This document shows, piece after piece, positions 40,310 to 49,125 of a DNA stretch of 54,828 bases. Each line of letters starts with the position of its first letter. The stretch's first letter is position 1. The position numbers and the translations under genes were made by a program. Under the pieces are notes generated by a model. It searched no databases. It was given only the letters and a program-made list of their open reading frames with translations, and had not been told where the DNA came from. This DNA comes from an uncultured Hyphomicrobiaceae bacterium (GTDB taxonomy: Bacteria; Pseudomonadota; Alphaproteobacteria; Rhizobiales; Hyphomicrobiaceae): positions 1 through 54,828 of the forward strand of contig CALMPK010000383.1 in the NCBI GenBank assembly GCA_937873575.1. The letters are read 5' to 3'.

Positions 40310-41367
40310 GCATCGAAACCACCGAGATAACCGAGATCGTCAGGGTCGCGCCGCGCGATGCTCTGGCGACCTTTGCCGTACCGATCGAGGACGGCAAGCC
40401 GCACCCGATCGACCCGATTCTCGCGCGCGTGCGCGCCGAGATCGACGCCTTCGTGCCCGACATCGCCACGCCAGTCGGGCGCAAGAGGATTGCCTCGATG
40501 GCGTATCGCATTGCCCGCGCCAAGACAGCGCTCGACACAGCCGGCAAGGATCTGGTCGCCGAGCAGAAGAAAATACCGAATTTGATCGACGCGACGCGGC
40601 GGCACATCCGTGACACGCTCGACGCATGGGCCGGCGAGGTGCGTGGTCCGCTCGACGTCTGGGAGGCGGCCGACAAGGCGCGCGTCACCACGCACGAGTC
40701 GCGGATCGCCGATCTCAATCGCTGGGCGAATGAGCCTATGTTGCCGTCCGAGGAACTGCGCCGCCGGCTCGAGGATGCGCGCTCCACCGTCGTCAGTACG
40801 GACGCATGTCAGGAGTTTCTCGACGCCTACACCGAGGCCAAGGACCGGGCAGTGACGGCGCTGACGGCGGCGCTCGCCCTACAGGAGCAGCGCGAGGCGG
40901 AAGCCGCCGAACTCGTCCGGCTGCGCGCCGCGGCCGCCGAGCGCGACAGGGCCGACCGCGAGGAAGCCGCCCGCAAGGCGGCGCTGGCCGCCGCCGAAGC
41001 CCGCGCCGTCGAGATCGCCCGCGCCGAGAAGGACAAGGCGGAAGCCCGCGAGCGCGCGCTCAAGGCCGAAAAAGACGCGGCCGAGGCGCGCGAGCGGGAG
41101 ATGGCTGCCAAACTCGAGGAACAGCAAAAGCGGGCGGCGGCGGATGCCGAAGCGGCGGCGCAGAAAGCCCGCGACGAGATCGAAGCCAAGCGCCGCGCCG
41201 AGGACGCCGAAGCGGCGAAGCGGGCCGAGAACGCGCGCCATCGCGGCAAAATCAACCGCGCCGCGCTCGAGGCGTTCGTCCGGGCCGGACTGTCCGAGGA
41301 CATGGGCAAGTTCGTCGTCGGGCTGATCGCCAAGGGCGAGATCCCGAACGTCACGATCAAATATTGA
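40306..41367 (+). CDS. Long coiled-coil protein of the recombination cluster
   Basis: 353 residues. The first ~120 resemble phage proteins found with recombination genes (KRIASMAYRIARAKTALDTA, KKIPNLIDATRRHIRDTLD). Residues ~190-310 are an almost pure Ala/Glu/Lys/Arg coiled coil, followed by a small helical C-terminal domain (INRAALEAFVRAGLSEDM). Possibly a nuclease-associated scaffold. ATGA overlap. Confidence 0.6.
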   Translation: MSIETTEITEIVRVAPRDALATFAVPIEDGKPHPIDPILARVRAEIDAFVPDIATPVGRKRIASMAYRIARAKTALDTAGKDLVAEQKKIPNLIDATRRHIRDTLDAWAGEVRGPLDVWEAADKARVTTHESRIADLNRWANEPMLPSEELRRRLEDARSTVVSTDACQEFLDAYTEAKDRAVTALTAALALQEQREAEAAELVRLRAAAAERDRADREEAARKAALAAAEARAVEIARAEKDKAEARERALKAEKDAAEAREREMAAKLEEQQKRAAADAEAAAQKARDEIEAKRRAEDAEAAKRAENARHRGKINRAALEAFVRAGLSEDMGKFVVGLIAKGEIPNVTIKY

Positions 41368-41395
41368 AGGCGTTGCACACAGGAGTAAGACACGC

Positions 41396-42160
41396 ATGAT
41401 CCCGACCTTTCTCATCAACCTCGATCGCGCCCCCGATCGGCTCGCCTTCATGGCCGGTCAGGGGATTGTTTTCGAGCGCATCCCCGGCATAGACGGCACG
41501 TCCAATCTGCCGGGCTGGCTGCGGCCGCAGTTCGCCGGTGCGATCGCCGATGCGACGATGTCGGCGGGCGAAATCGGCTGCTATGCCAGCCACCTCGTCT
41601 GCGCCGACGAGATTGTCGAGCGCGAGTTGGCGTGCGCCATCGTGCTCGAGGACGACGTTACGCTGGAGCCCGATTTTATGGCGACGGCATCGCTTGCGGT
41701 CGCGGCTGCCCCGGCGGGCTGGGACTACATCCATCTTTCGACCAATTACAAGCGCGCCGTGGTGCACGTCTGTGATCTGCCGGGACGGTCGCGCATGCTG
41801 GTCCGCCACACCCGTTTGCCGGTCAACTCAGCCGCCTACATCCTGAGCCAAGCCGGGGCGCGCAAGTGGCTGCGGGAAAGGCCGCGCGCGCGGCCGAACG
41901 ACATGGACATCCGCTATGCGTGGCTCGACGATCTCGACGTGTTCGGGGTTTTCCCGGCGCCGGCCCGCCAGCTCGGCAATTTCCAGTCGAGCATCCGCCA
42001 CGACGGCAAGCAGCGCTGGTCGCCGGGCATCGCCTCAGAGCTTTACGGCTTGGTCTGGCAAGCCCGTCGCGTCGGCGCGGGCAATCTCGTCAAGGCGCGG
42101 CTTGCCGATCTCAGATCGCGGTCGCGCGGCCGTGCCCGCGCGGTGCCGGTGATCCAATGA
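41396..42160 (+). CDS. Family 25 glycosyltransferase
   Basis: 254 residues. GT25 pattern: TFLINLDRAPDRLAFM at the N-terminus, ERIPGIDG, EIGCYASHL, and ACAIVLEDDVTLEPDF with the EDD at 85-87. These enzymes add galactose or glucose to lipooligosaccharide, and in phages could alter the host surface or glycosylate modified DNA bases. It lies inside the recombination operon. Overlaps the next gene (ATGA). Confidence 0.8.
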   Translation: MIPTFLINLDRAPDRLAFMAGQGIVFERIPGIDGTSNLPGWLRPQFAGAIADATMSAGEIGCYASHLVCADEIVERELACAIVLEDDVTLEPDFMATASLAVAAAPAGWDYIHLSTNYKRAVVHVCDLPGRSRMLVRHTRLPVNSAAYILSQAGARKWLRERPRARPNDMDIRYAWLDDLDVFGVFPAPARQLGNFQSSIRHDGKQRWSPGIASELYGLVWQARRVGAGNLVKARLADLRSRSRGRARAVPVIQ

Positions 42161-42525
42161 CTTTGACGCCGGCCGATCTCATCACGGCTGCGGGGACGAT
42201 CCTCGCCGAGAAAGGGCGCTGGTGCCAAGGCGCTTTGGCTCGCGACAAGTCGGGAGTGCCCGTCTCTCCGACGTCACGTCGGGCAAGGCGATGGGATTCG
42301 GCCGGCGTCGTTTACTCTGTTACCAAGGTCAAGCCGGACGACTTTTCCGACCCGGCTCTGAATAACGTTGGCGCGGTGCTGGCAACGCTCGAACGCGCCG
42401 CCAACCGGCTCTATGGCCGAGGCCACATCACCGTCAACGACGAACTCGGCCACGCCGATACCATGGAATGTTTCAGGCTTGCGTACCGCATGGCCAAGCA
42501 CCTGCACTTTGGACAAGGGGACTAG
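42157..42525 (+). CDS. DUF6197-like hypothetical protein
   Basis: 122 residues. Pattern GRWCQGALARDKSGVPV, a middle with ALNNVGAVLATLERAANRLY, and a C-terminal helix after NDELGHADTMECF resembles DUF6197 proteins. Metal-binding Cys is present (WCQG). Function unknown. Confidence 0.55.
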   Translation: MTLTPADLITAAGTILAEKGRWCQGALARDKSGVPVSPTSRRARRWDSAGVVYSVTKVKPDDFSDPALNNVGAVLATLERAANRLYGRGHITVNDELGHADTMECFRLAYRMAKHLHFGQGD

Positions 42526-42529
42526 GGGA

Positions 42530-42856
42530 ATGCTGACACTCAACACGACATCGCTCGATCACATAACCGACAGCGTTATGCAGTCGGCCGGGCGACTGGT
42601 CGATTTCGGCCGTGCCGCGGCCGATGCCGATCCCGACGACGTCGCGGCCATGCTCAATCAGGTGTTCCGGCCAGAGATCCGCCAACACCTCGCGGCGGTG
42701 ATGGTCGAGATCGACGACGAGGTCAACAAGGCGGTCGAGCGGACCGTCAGGATGATCGCCGAGCAGTGCGCGCGAAGCGACGTTTCGGCGCGAGAGATCG
42801 GCCGCGTGCTGCTGGAGACGCTCGCCGAGGTGCACGCCGAAGCGGGAGTGAACTGA
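42530..42856 (+). CDS. Hypothetical helical protein
   Basis: 108 residues, all-helical and acidic (TDSVMQSAGRLVDFGRAAAD; IGRVLLETLAEVHAE). ATG at 42530 after AGGGG. No family recognised. Confidence 0.55.
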   Translation: MLTLNTTSLDHITDSVMQSAGRLVDFGRAAADADPDDVAAMLNQVFRPEIRQHLAAVMVEIDDEVNKAVERTVRMIAEQCARSDVSAREIGRVLLETLAEVHAEAGVN

Positions 42857-42859
42857 GAT

Positions 42860-43549
42860 ATGGTGCTGAGAGTTCTCGACGTCGAAACAACCGGCACCGA
42901 CCCGGCCGCAGACCGCATCGTCGAAATAGCCGCGGTCGATCTCGATCAGAACGGCAAGATCGCCAGCATGATGCAGAACCTTTGCAACCCGCAAAGGACG
43001 ATCCCGCCGCAAGCCTCGGCGGTGCATCACATCATCGATGCCGACGTGGCGACGGCTCCGCCGTTCTCCGAGATCGCGCACAAGTACGACGGTGCCGACA
43101 TCTACATCGCCCACAATGCCGCTTTTGATCGCGGGTTTGTGGAGCCGACGCTCGGGGCAAAAACGTGGATCTGCACCATGAAATGCGCGCTGCGTATCTG
43201 GCCTGACGCGCCGGGTTTTTCCAACCAAACGCTGCGCTACTGGCGCGGCCACGTCACGCCGTTCGACCACCCGCGGGAGTCGGTCAAGCCGCATGGCGCA
43301 CTGTCGGATGCGATCGTCACGGGCGCGCTGTTTTTCGATCTGCTGAAGGCGGCTGAGTTTTCCGATCTGAAGCGCTGGTCAGCCGAGCCGGCGCTCTACA
43401 CGACGTTCGCCTTCGGCAAGCACCGCGGCCAGCGCTTCGACGCGGTCGATCAGAGCTATCTCAGATGGATCGTCGACAAGAGCGATCTCGATGCCGACAC
43501 CAAGTTTTCGGCGCGGCACTGGCTCAACAAGGCGAAGGAGACGGCATGA
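42860..43549 (+). CDS. DnaQ/ExoX-like DEDDh 3'-5' exonuclease with DUF3820 C-terminus
   Basis: 229 residues. Catalytic residues D7 and E9 (VLDVETTG), D90 (AHNAAFDRGF), H145 and D150 (PHGALSDA) form a complete DEDDh set. Residues ~183-215 (FAFGKHRGQRFDAVDQSYLR) match DUF3820. Likely a proofreading or DNA-end-trimming nuclease in recombination. Confidence 0.85.
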   Translation: MVLRVLDVETTGTDPAADRIVEIAAVDLDQNGKIASMMQNLCNPQRTIPPQASAVHHIIDADVATAPPFSEIAHKYDGADIYIAHNAAFDRGFVEPTLGAKTWICTMKCALRIWPDAPGFSNQTLRYWRGHVTPFDHPRESVKPHGALSDAIVTGALFFDLLKAAEFSDLKRWSAEPALYTTFAFGKHRGQRFDAVDQSYLRWIVDKSDLDADTKFSARHWLNKAKETA

Positions 43550-44034
43550 AGGGCGGTTCCAAGCGTGGCGAGAGGGTCCGCCGCGACCCGCGGCTAAGCG
43601 ACCAACTCGCCGCGATGATCCTCCTCCACTTCGGCATCCCGCACGAGGTGGCGAAGCGGATGACGGCGAAGCAAATCCTGGCGCTCGTCGAGTTCGACCA
43701 TTACCCGGTCCGCTTCGAGACGGCCCGAGATCTCGGCTGGAGCGACGACGAAATCAACCATCCGAGCAACCTGCAACCGCTTTTTCCTGAGGACCACGCA
43801 GTCAAGACGGCGAAGATCGACATTCCGGCGGCGGCGAAGTCCAGGAGGCTCACCGCCGCCCAGGAGGAAACACGCCGCAAGATGCTGGCCAAGGCCGGTC
43901 TTGAGCTAAGCGATGCTGAGCCACCCCCTGGCCGGCGTCCGCCGCGCAAGATGAAGGGGCCCAGGCTCAAGGGCCGTGGCTTTTCCGGCCACCGCCGCAT
44001 GAACGGCGAGCCGGTGTGGAAGGGTAAGGCCTGA
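43546..44034 (+). CDS. HNH-like nuclease
   Basis: 162 residues. EFDHYPVRFETARDLGW, NHPSNLQPLFPEDH and KTAKIDIPAAAKSRRL resemble phage HNH proteins in which DH...N...DH coordinate metal. A basic Pro/Gly-rich C-terminus. The ATG overlaps the exonuclease stop (ATGA). Confidence 0.65.
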   Translation: MKGGSKRGERVRRDPRLSDQLAAMILLHFGIPHEVAKRMTAKQILALVEFDHYPVRFETARDLGWSDDEINHPSNLQPLFPEDHAVKTAKIDIPAAAKSRRLTAAQEETRRKMLAKAGLELSDAEPPPGRRPPRKMKGPRLKGRGFSGHRRMNGEPVWKGKA

Positions 44035-44813
44035 TGACCATCAACCGCGACACCACCCGCGCCATCGTCCGCAAAATCAGAGCGTTGCGCTCCAAGCGAA
44101 CGACATCCGGCGCAACCGAAGCCGAGGCGGTATCTGCCGCCGAAGCGGCGGCTCGGCTGATGGAGCAGTACCGAATCGACGAGGCCGACATCGATGCCGC
44201 CGACTATGACCGGACGCTGCTGCGGGTGAAGGGCGTCAATCTCAATCCCGACCGCAGCCACCCGATGGTCTATGCCGCGCCCGGCATCGCGCACCTGACG
44301 GGCTGCGACATTTCCACGAACCATAGCGGCATCTACGTCGTCGGCGACGAAGTCGGCCGCGAGATGGCCGAGTATCTGTTCGACCTGGTGCGCAACGTGC
44401 TCGATGCCGCATGGGCCGGCGAGCGGGTGGCCAGGCGCGCCGAGGCGGATCGGATCTGGCGGCAGGCATTCAAGGTGCCGCTGCCCGAGACGCCCGACAA
44501 GGGCATCCGTGAAATCTTCCGCAACAGTGCGGCCGCGTTCGACGGCATCGCCCGGCGCAGCTACATGCTGGCGATGGCGATGCGCATGTCGGAGCGGATG
44601 CGGGCGATGCCGCCGGCACGGCGCGTGCCGGAGGCCGCCATCGAGCGGATCATGGCGGATACAACACCGGCCGCGCCGCGCAAGAGCAACCGCACGATCG
44701 ACGGCAGCGCGTATCTGGCCGGCGATGCGGCGGGCGCGACCGCGCCGATCGGCATGGGCGTCAACGGCACCACCAACGCCGCACGTCAAATCGCAACGTC
44801 GAGAAAGGACTGA
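44034..44813 (+). CDS. DUF2786-containing phage protein
   Basis: 259 residues. The N-terminal ~45 match DUF2786 (IVRKIRALRSKRTTSGATEA, EAAARLMEQYRID). A middle with helix-rich region (YLFDLVRNVLDAAWAGERVA) and a C-terminal Gly/Ala tail. Often found in phage replication or recombination regions; role unknown. Confidence 0.7.
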   Translation: MTINRDTTRAIVRKIRALRSKRTTSGATEAEAVSAAEAAARLMEQYRIDEADIDAADYDRTLLRVKGVNLNPDRSHPMVYAAPGIAHLTGCDISTNHSGIYVVGDEVGREMAEYLFDLVRNVLDAAWAGERVARRAEADRIWRQAFKVPLPETPDKGIREIFRNSAAAFDGIARRSYMLAMAMRMSERMRAMPPARRVPEAAIERIMADTTPAAPRKSNRTIDGSAYLAGDAAGATAPIGMGVNGTTNAARQIATSRKD

Positions 44814-44819
44814 GATCCG

Positions 44820-44963
44820 ATGCGCAAGCTGAAGCCCGAGGAACGCCTGCTGCTGCGCGTCACGCGGAGCAAGGCCGCGGAAACCGTCGGGGTTTCCAAC
44901 CGGCAGAAGAAGACCGCACCGGTCACGCTGGCGGCGCTGCCGTTTATCGAGAGTGGGGATTGA
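44820..44963 (+). CDS. 47-residue protein ending in PVTLAALPF motif
   Basis: ATG at 44820. Basic helix (LKPEERLLLRVTRSKAAETV) then NRQKKTAPVTLAALPFIES at the C-terminus. The ending recurs in the small gene at 45843-46025 (PVTLPAVPFLDD), suggesting a common short binding motif. Confidence 0.55.
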   Translation: MRKLKPEERLLLRVTRSKAAETVGVSNRQKKTAPVTLAALPFIESGD

Positions 44964-44964
44964 C

Positions 44965-45846
44965 ATGCGGATCACACCAGAACTTGTTATCGAAAGCCTG
45001 CCGCGGGCGCAGCGCACCGGCTATTTACGGCCCGGTGTCGACGTGGCGCGGATCACCTCGATCCTGTCGCAGTCGGTGCTGTTCCAATTCCCGGACGTTC
45101 CGAGCGTCGAGGAGCATTGCGCCTTTGCCGTCGATCTCTACGAGCGCGGCCTGTTCCGCCTTCCGTTCCCGGCGACGGCGGTCGCCATCGAGCGCGATCT
45201 CGGTCCGCCGCACGGCCGCCGCGGCGCGATGATCGTGCTGATCGAGCAGGCCGACAACAAGATCGGCGCGGTGTCGTGCTCTGAGGTTGACGACCACCGC
45301 CGTGCGGCGATGCCAATCGGCATTTGCGTGCAGGCATCATTTTCGAGAGCTGGCGAGAACGCCTGGGACGTGCACGGCAACTCCCTGCCTCTGGTCAGCG
45401 ATGAGGTTATGCGGGCGATGTACGGTGGTGACGGCAAGCCGGTGGCCGATACGATGCACGAGCGCCTCATGAACAACGTGCTGAATGCGATGGGCCTCGT
45501 GGTCATGCTGATGAGCAAGGGCGTCTCGACCGAGCTCGTCGTCGCGCCGGAAAAGCTCAACCGCGCCAGGGTGAAGCGCGGCAAGCCGCAGATCGGCGAA
45601 CGCTACGTGGTGAGCCTCGACCTACACGATACGCGCACGATCTGCAACTCGGACGGGTCGACCGACGACATCACCGGGCACACCCGCGGCAGCCCGCGTC
45701 CGCACTGGCGGCGCGGGCACTTCCGCACACTCAACCGTGGCGGAGAGGCCGAGCGGGTCATTCCGGTCGCGCCGGCACTGATTGCTGCCAACGCGTCGAG
45801 TCCAGTTACTCGAGCCGTCTATGCCATCAAGGAGCCAGCGCAATGA
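44965..45846 (+). CDS. Hypothetical protein
   Basis: 293 residues, mixed alpha/beta. Features: HCAFAVDLYERGLFRLPFPA, GAMIVLIEQADNKIG, and a C-terminal HTRGSPRPHWRRGHFRTL stretch with repeated His/Arg. That C-terminal pattern (GSPRPHWRRGHFR) recurs in phage proteins of unknown role. Coupled to the next gene (ATGA). Confidence 0.6.
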   Translation: MRITPELVIESLPRAQRTGYLRPGVDVARITSILSQSVLFQFPDVPSVEEHCAFAVDLYERGLFRLPFPATAVAIERDLGPPHGRRGAMIVLIEQADNKIGAVSCSEVDDHRRAAMPIGICVQASFSRAGENAWDVHGNSLPLVSDEVMRAMYGGDGKPVADTMHERLMNNVLNAMGLVVMLMSKGVSTELVVAPEKLNRARVKRGKPQIGERYVVSLDLHDTRTICNSDGSTDDITGHTRGSPRPHWRRGHFRTLNRGGEAERVIPVAPALIAANASSPVTRAVYAIKEPAQ

Positions 45847-46025
45847 GCGATGCGCCGCAGCCCAAGCACCGCCTGTCTCACGGCGCCCGATCCTACCTCA
45901 AGGCGCTCGGCAGCACGCCATCGACGCGCGGCAGCCGCAGCGTCAGCTATGAAGCGACCCGTGTGAAGCAGCGGCCGGTGACGCTTCCGGCCGTGCCGTT
46001 TCTCGATGACAAGGAGAGTGCGTGA
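45843..46025 (+). CDS. 60-residue protein ending in PVTLPAVPF motif
   Basis: Basic N-terminus (KHRLSHGARSYLKALGSTP) and a C-terminus KQRPVTLPAVPFLDDKES, sharing the P-V-T-L-x-A-x-P-F core with the product of 44820-44963. Overlaps the genes on both sides. Confidence 0.55.
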   Translation: MSDAPQPKHRLSHGARSYLKALGSTPSTRGSRSVSYEATRVKQRPVTLPAVPFLDDKESA

Positions 46026-46882
46026 TGGGACTGTCCTGCTCTTGCGACTACGACGGCGACTACGACAACGGCTGGTACGATCGCGGCAAGCCGAGCGTTC
46101 CGCCGCCAGGCGAGACGTGCTGCGAGTGCGATGCGCCGCTGCCGGCAGAGCCGTGCCAGACGATCTTTTTTTACGATCCCTACGAGCCCGATGGCGAGCC
46201 GCCGCCGCATCCCGATGACGAACTCGACGACGAGCCGGAGGACGCCAACCTGCGTCGCCACTGGAACCAGCTTTACGACGCGATGGAGCGCGCCCGCGAG
46301 GAATGGGACGACGCCAATGGGTGGGACTCGGATCACGAGATGTACGTCACCGAAACAGCCCACTACCGCTGCGAGCGCTGCGAGGGGCTGGCAACGGCGC
46401 TCGACGGATCCAAGGATGAAGGCGGGCTCGGCTACTGCATGATCGTGCCGGGCGAGCTGATCGAAGCGCACCGCGACTACATCGAGATGTCGGGTGGCGC
46501 CGAGATGATCTGGACGCGCGACCCCGCCGGCGTGCTGAACCCGCGCCGCATGACGCGGTTGGATTTCGCGCGGCGCGAAGCGCGGCGGCGTATCAGCAAT
46601 GCCCGCTATTTCTGGCTGCTCGGCGGCTGGAAGGTTGCAATCCGCTACAAGCTATGGCCGGCGATCGAGCGGCGCACGGCCGCCCCCGTGATGCACGCGC
46701 TCGGCTATCACCGCACCTATGACCACCGGGCGAAGCGGCTGCGCTGGTGCCATGGACCGAGCGATCCCGGCATGCATTGGGTGCGCAAGCAGATGTTGGA
46801 CTGCGGCTTTTCACCGATCTACGACCCCGCGACCCGCACATCAGCGTGGAAGCGCCGCGACGACAAGAGGGAGGTCGCGTGA
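46025..46882 (+). CDS. Hypothetical Cys-rich phage protein
   Basis: 285 residues. The N-terminal part has many Cys and acidic residues ([27 protein letters not shown]), with a later CERCEG, suggesting zinc binding, and a basic C-terminal half ([17 protein letters not shown]). ATG at 46025 overlaps the upstream stop (TGATG). Unknown function. Confidence 0.6.
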   Translation: MGLSCSCDYDGDYDNGWYDRGKPSVPPPGETCCECDAPLPAEPCQTIFFYDPYEPDGEPPPHPDDELDDEPEDANLRRHWNQLYDAMERAREEWDDANGWDSDHEMYVTETAHYRCERCEGLATALDGSKDEGGLGYCMIVPGELIEAHRDYIEMSGGAEMIWTRDPAGVLNPRRMTRLDFARREARRRISNARYFWLLGGWKVAIRYKLWPAIERRTAAPVMHALGYHRTYDHRAKRLRWCHGPSDPGMHWVRKQMLDCGFSPIYDPATRTSAWKRRDDKREVA

Positions 46883-47022
46883 TGAGCAAGATCGAATGGA
46901 CGCAGCAGACCTGGAACCCGGTTGTCGGCTGCTCGATCGTCTCGCCGGGTTGCACGAACTGCTACGCGATGAAGATGGCGGCGCGGATCGAAGCGATGGC
47001 GACGGCCAATCGCCCACGATGA
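46882..47022 (+). pseudogene. Truncated Gp37/Gp68 (DUF5131) family gene
   Basis: 46 residues: [35 protein letters not shown], then an abrupt unrelated TANRPR and stop. The family normally continues for some 200 more residues. The N-terminal Cys motif is intact, so the loss is of the C-terminal part, exactly where the strand direction switches. The rest is not found in the following 30 bp. Confidence 0.75.
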
Positions 47023-47053
47023 CCCTCCTCATGTATTGATGGCGACGCGCATC

Positions 47054-47326
47054 TCACTTCTTGAAGTTCGCAAGAAAGGCCATGATCGGCTGCCGCTCCG
47101 AAGCAACATTCATCATGTGTGCGCTCAACCCCTCAAGCATGACGCCCATCATCTTCTGGTTCCCGCCACAGCCTTGAGCCACCGCGTTGCCAAGTGACGA
47201 CGCTAACACTTCATAGACGTCTGCCAGCTTCTCCGGGTCGCCCTGCGCAGCCATCATGTGGCGATGCAGGATCGGAGCAAGCTCCTGCCTGAATAGGTCG
47301 TCCGTCCATTTGTCCTCGCTGCTCAT
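47054..47326 (-). CDS. Hypothetical helical protein
   Basis: 90 residues. ATG 47326 preferred (GGAG 6 nt upstream); a start at 47338 is possible. Helical with DLFRQELAPILHRHM and LEGLSAHMMNVASERQP. Last gene of the leftward accessory block. Unknown. Confidence 0.55.
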   Translation of the reverse strand: MSSEDKWTDDLFRQELAPILHRHMMAAQGDPEKLADVYEVLASSLGNAVAQGCGGNQKMMGVMLEGLSAHMMNVASERQPIMAFLANFKK

Positions 47327-47338
47327 GCTTCGCTCCAT

Positions 47339-47995
47339 TCATTGCGCCGCTTCCAGGGCGGCCGTTTCTGTGATGTGGTTGATTGCCGCCCGTCCGATGT
47401 ATTCGGCATAGGCTGGTGGGATCGCCTCACTCATGCCGTTACCGCTCATCCAGTCGATGCCCATAGCCTCGGGGCCACAGTAGACGCCGACGTCACCAGT
47501 GACGGTGATAAATCCTCCGCGCGCCCAATGCTCGCGCCGGTTCTCCCCGCGGCGATTGACGCGGACGGTATGCTTTGGGTGCTCTAGCTGCTCAACCGGG
47601 AAGCTGCACTCGAAATGACGGTGCCGATAGCTGCGAAGCCCGAACATGGCGCCGCACAGCAGTAAATCGCGGCGCACGGGAGCCCCCGGAACATTCTCTA
47701 TGACGAACGGCAGCCCGCTCGTCACTAGACGCTGACGAATAGGGTCGATCAGGTCCGGGTAGTGCGACAAGTCCTCACGGGTGGCCAGGGCGCAAAACTT
47801 TTGGCACGGCGGGCTTGCCCACACGAAATCGAAACCATCAAGCGGGAATGTCATCGCGTCAGCTTGGTGGAACGCGAAAGGGAATCGCGTCTGTGGCTTG
47901 ATGTCCACGCCGACGACATCGAAGCCCGCTCGATGCAACCCCATCGCCGCGCCACCCTCGCAGCAGAACAGATCAAGCGCCCTCAGTTTTCGCAC
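47339..47995 (-). CDS. DNA (cytosine-5) methyltransferase, short phage type
   Basis: 218 residues. Motif I LDLFCCEGGAAMGL (8-21), motif IV SPPCQ with catalytic Cys (61-65), and ENVPGA (100-105), but only a short target-recognition part before a final PPAYAEYIG. Transfers methyl to C5 of cytosine. The shortness may mean loose specificity; probable protection against restriction. Confidence 0.88.
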   Translation of the reverse strand: MRKLRALDLFCCEGGAAMGLHRAGFDVVGVDIKPQTRFPFAFHQADAMTFPLDGFDFVWASPPCQKFCALATREDLSHYPDLIDPIRQRLVTSGLPFVIENVPGAPVRRDLLLCGAMFGLRSYRHRHFECSFPVEQLEHPKHTVRVNRRGENRREHWARGGFITVTGDVGVYCGPEAMGIDWMSGNGMSEAIPPAYAEYIGRAAINHITETAALEAAQ

Positions 47996-48016
47996 GTCGA
48001 TTCGCTCCGTTGATGT

Positions 48017-48868
48017 TCAGGTGAACTCGAAACAGCACTGCATGAGAACGAGCGGGTCTTCTTTCGGCAACACGTCGGCCTGCGACAGCATCCATTTCGC
48101 TGGCCTATCTGGCTGCGATAGATTTGGCGACCACTGAAACATACCCAGCTCGCCCGAAGCACCGATGAATGCAACCGGCCTCGGCTGCTCTATGCACAGA
48201 CCGCGCGGCCCGAAAAACCATGGTGATGGATGCTCGGCGACGACGGCCGTCACCAGCACACTGCCGACGATCCCGCCGCGCTCAAGATTGGCCGGCGGCG
48301 GGCAGCACACTCCAATGGACGACATGAAGTCGCGCGCGCTCTCGTATTCGTCGCGCGTCATCCCCTTCGCGGCATGAATTGCGATGCGCTTGCCAACCTG
48401 CGCCCTCATCCCGTGACGCACCGCTGGCTCAGATCGGTTTTCAATGTCCTTCCCGGCGTAGATCAGCGCCCAGGCCCACGGCTGCCGAACTGATAGCGCG
48501 ATCGTCGGCACGCCATCGGGACGACCAATGGCGTCACCAATCGTCGGCTCTGCGGCTGCCGCTCGCTCAAGTAGCACCTCGGCGTGGCATTCGTCTCCCG
48601 GTCCACACCAGCAGGCCACGTCCTTCCCGTGCAGTCGGCCGATGTTGGCGAGAATACCATCGCGCCGAACGGGCTCGATTGCCGCAAGGGCTTCGTGTCC
48701 GTCAAGCCAGAGCCGAAACGCCTCAGCGGCTGATCGCGCGCCGATCCCGTAGACCTCGGGCATGACGTGATCCGCGCGAAACGGATTGCCCCACATCGTG
48801 GCGCGATCCACGCGCACCACGCCTTCAGGAAGCGGGACATCTCGACGTAGCTGGTGCCGGCGCGGCAT
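48017..48868 (-). CDS. Fusion of DUF4326 and ASCH domains
   Basis: 283 residues. N-terminal DUF4326: VVRVDRATMWGNPF, HGKDVACWCGPGDECHAEVL (~15-105), usually a stand-alone phage domain. C-terminal ASCH: IALSVRQPWAWALIYAGKD (~123-141), IAIHAAKG and a conserved GIVGSVLVTAV. ASCH domains bind RNA or modified nucleosides; DUF4326 is unknown. The fusion suggests action on nucleotides or RNA. Confidence 0.8.
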   Translation of the reverse strand: MPRRHQLRRDVPLPEGVVRVDRATMWGNPFRADHVMPEVYGIGARSAAEAFRLWLDGHEALAAIEPVRRDGILANIGRLHGKDVACWCGPGDECHAEVLLERAAAAEPTIGDAIGRPDGVPTIALSVRQPWAWALIYAGKDIENRSEPAVRHGMRAQVGKRIAIHAAKGMTRDEYESARDFMSSIGVCCPPPANLERGGIVGSVLVTAVVAEHPSPWFFGPRGLCIEQPRPVAFIGASGELGMFQWSPNLSQPDRPAKWMLSQADVLPKEDPLVLMQCCFEFT

Positions 48869-48880
48869 GCTGCCCTCCTT

Positions 48881-49114
48881 CTATGACCCGTAGATTTCCA
48901 ACGGCGCCCGCATCCCAAACTCGCGGCTGGCCTGATGCAACCCAGCCAGTCGGCCACGAATGAACGCCAACCTTTCGCGCTGAGCCACATTCATCCGGCG
49001 CGGTACGGATGCCTCGAAGTCATTCAACTGCGCAAGGCACCTCTCCTGCGCCGCCGCGACGGCAGCCAGAGCCTCACGCATTTTGGCTTCGCTCATCTTT
49101 GACGTGCTGCCCAC
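48881..49114 (-). CDS. Small helical protein, paralog of 49470-49703
   Basis: 77 residues, GTG start at 49114 with GGAGG 5 nt upstream. Helical (MSEAKMREALAAVAAAQERC; RERLAFIRGRLAGLHQASRE) and ends in a YGS. About three quarters identical to the gene at 49470-49703, with the same start context. Function unknown. Confidence 0.6.
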   Translation of the reverse strand: MGSTSKMSEAKMREALAAVAAAQERCLAQLNDFEASVPRRMNVAQRERLAFIRGRLAGLHQASREFGMRAPLEIYGS

Positions 49115-49125
49115 TATTGCCTCCG

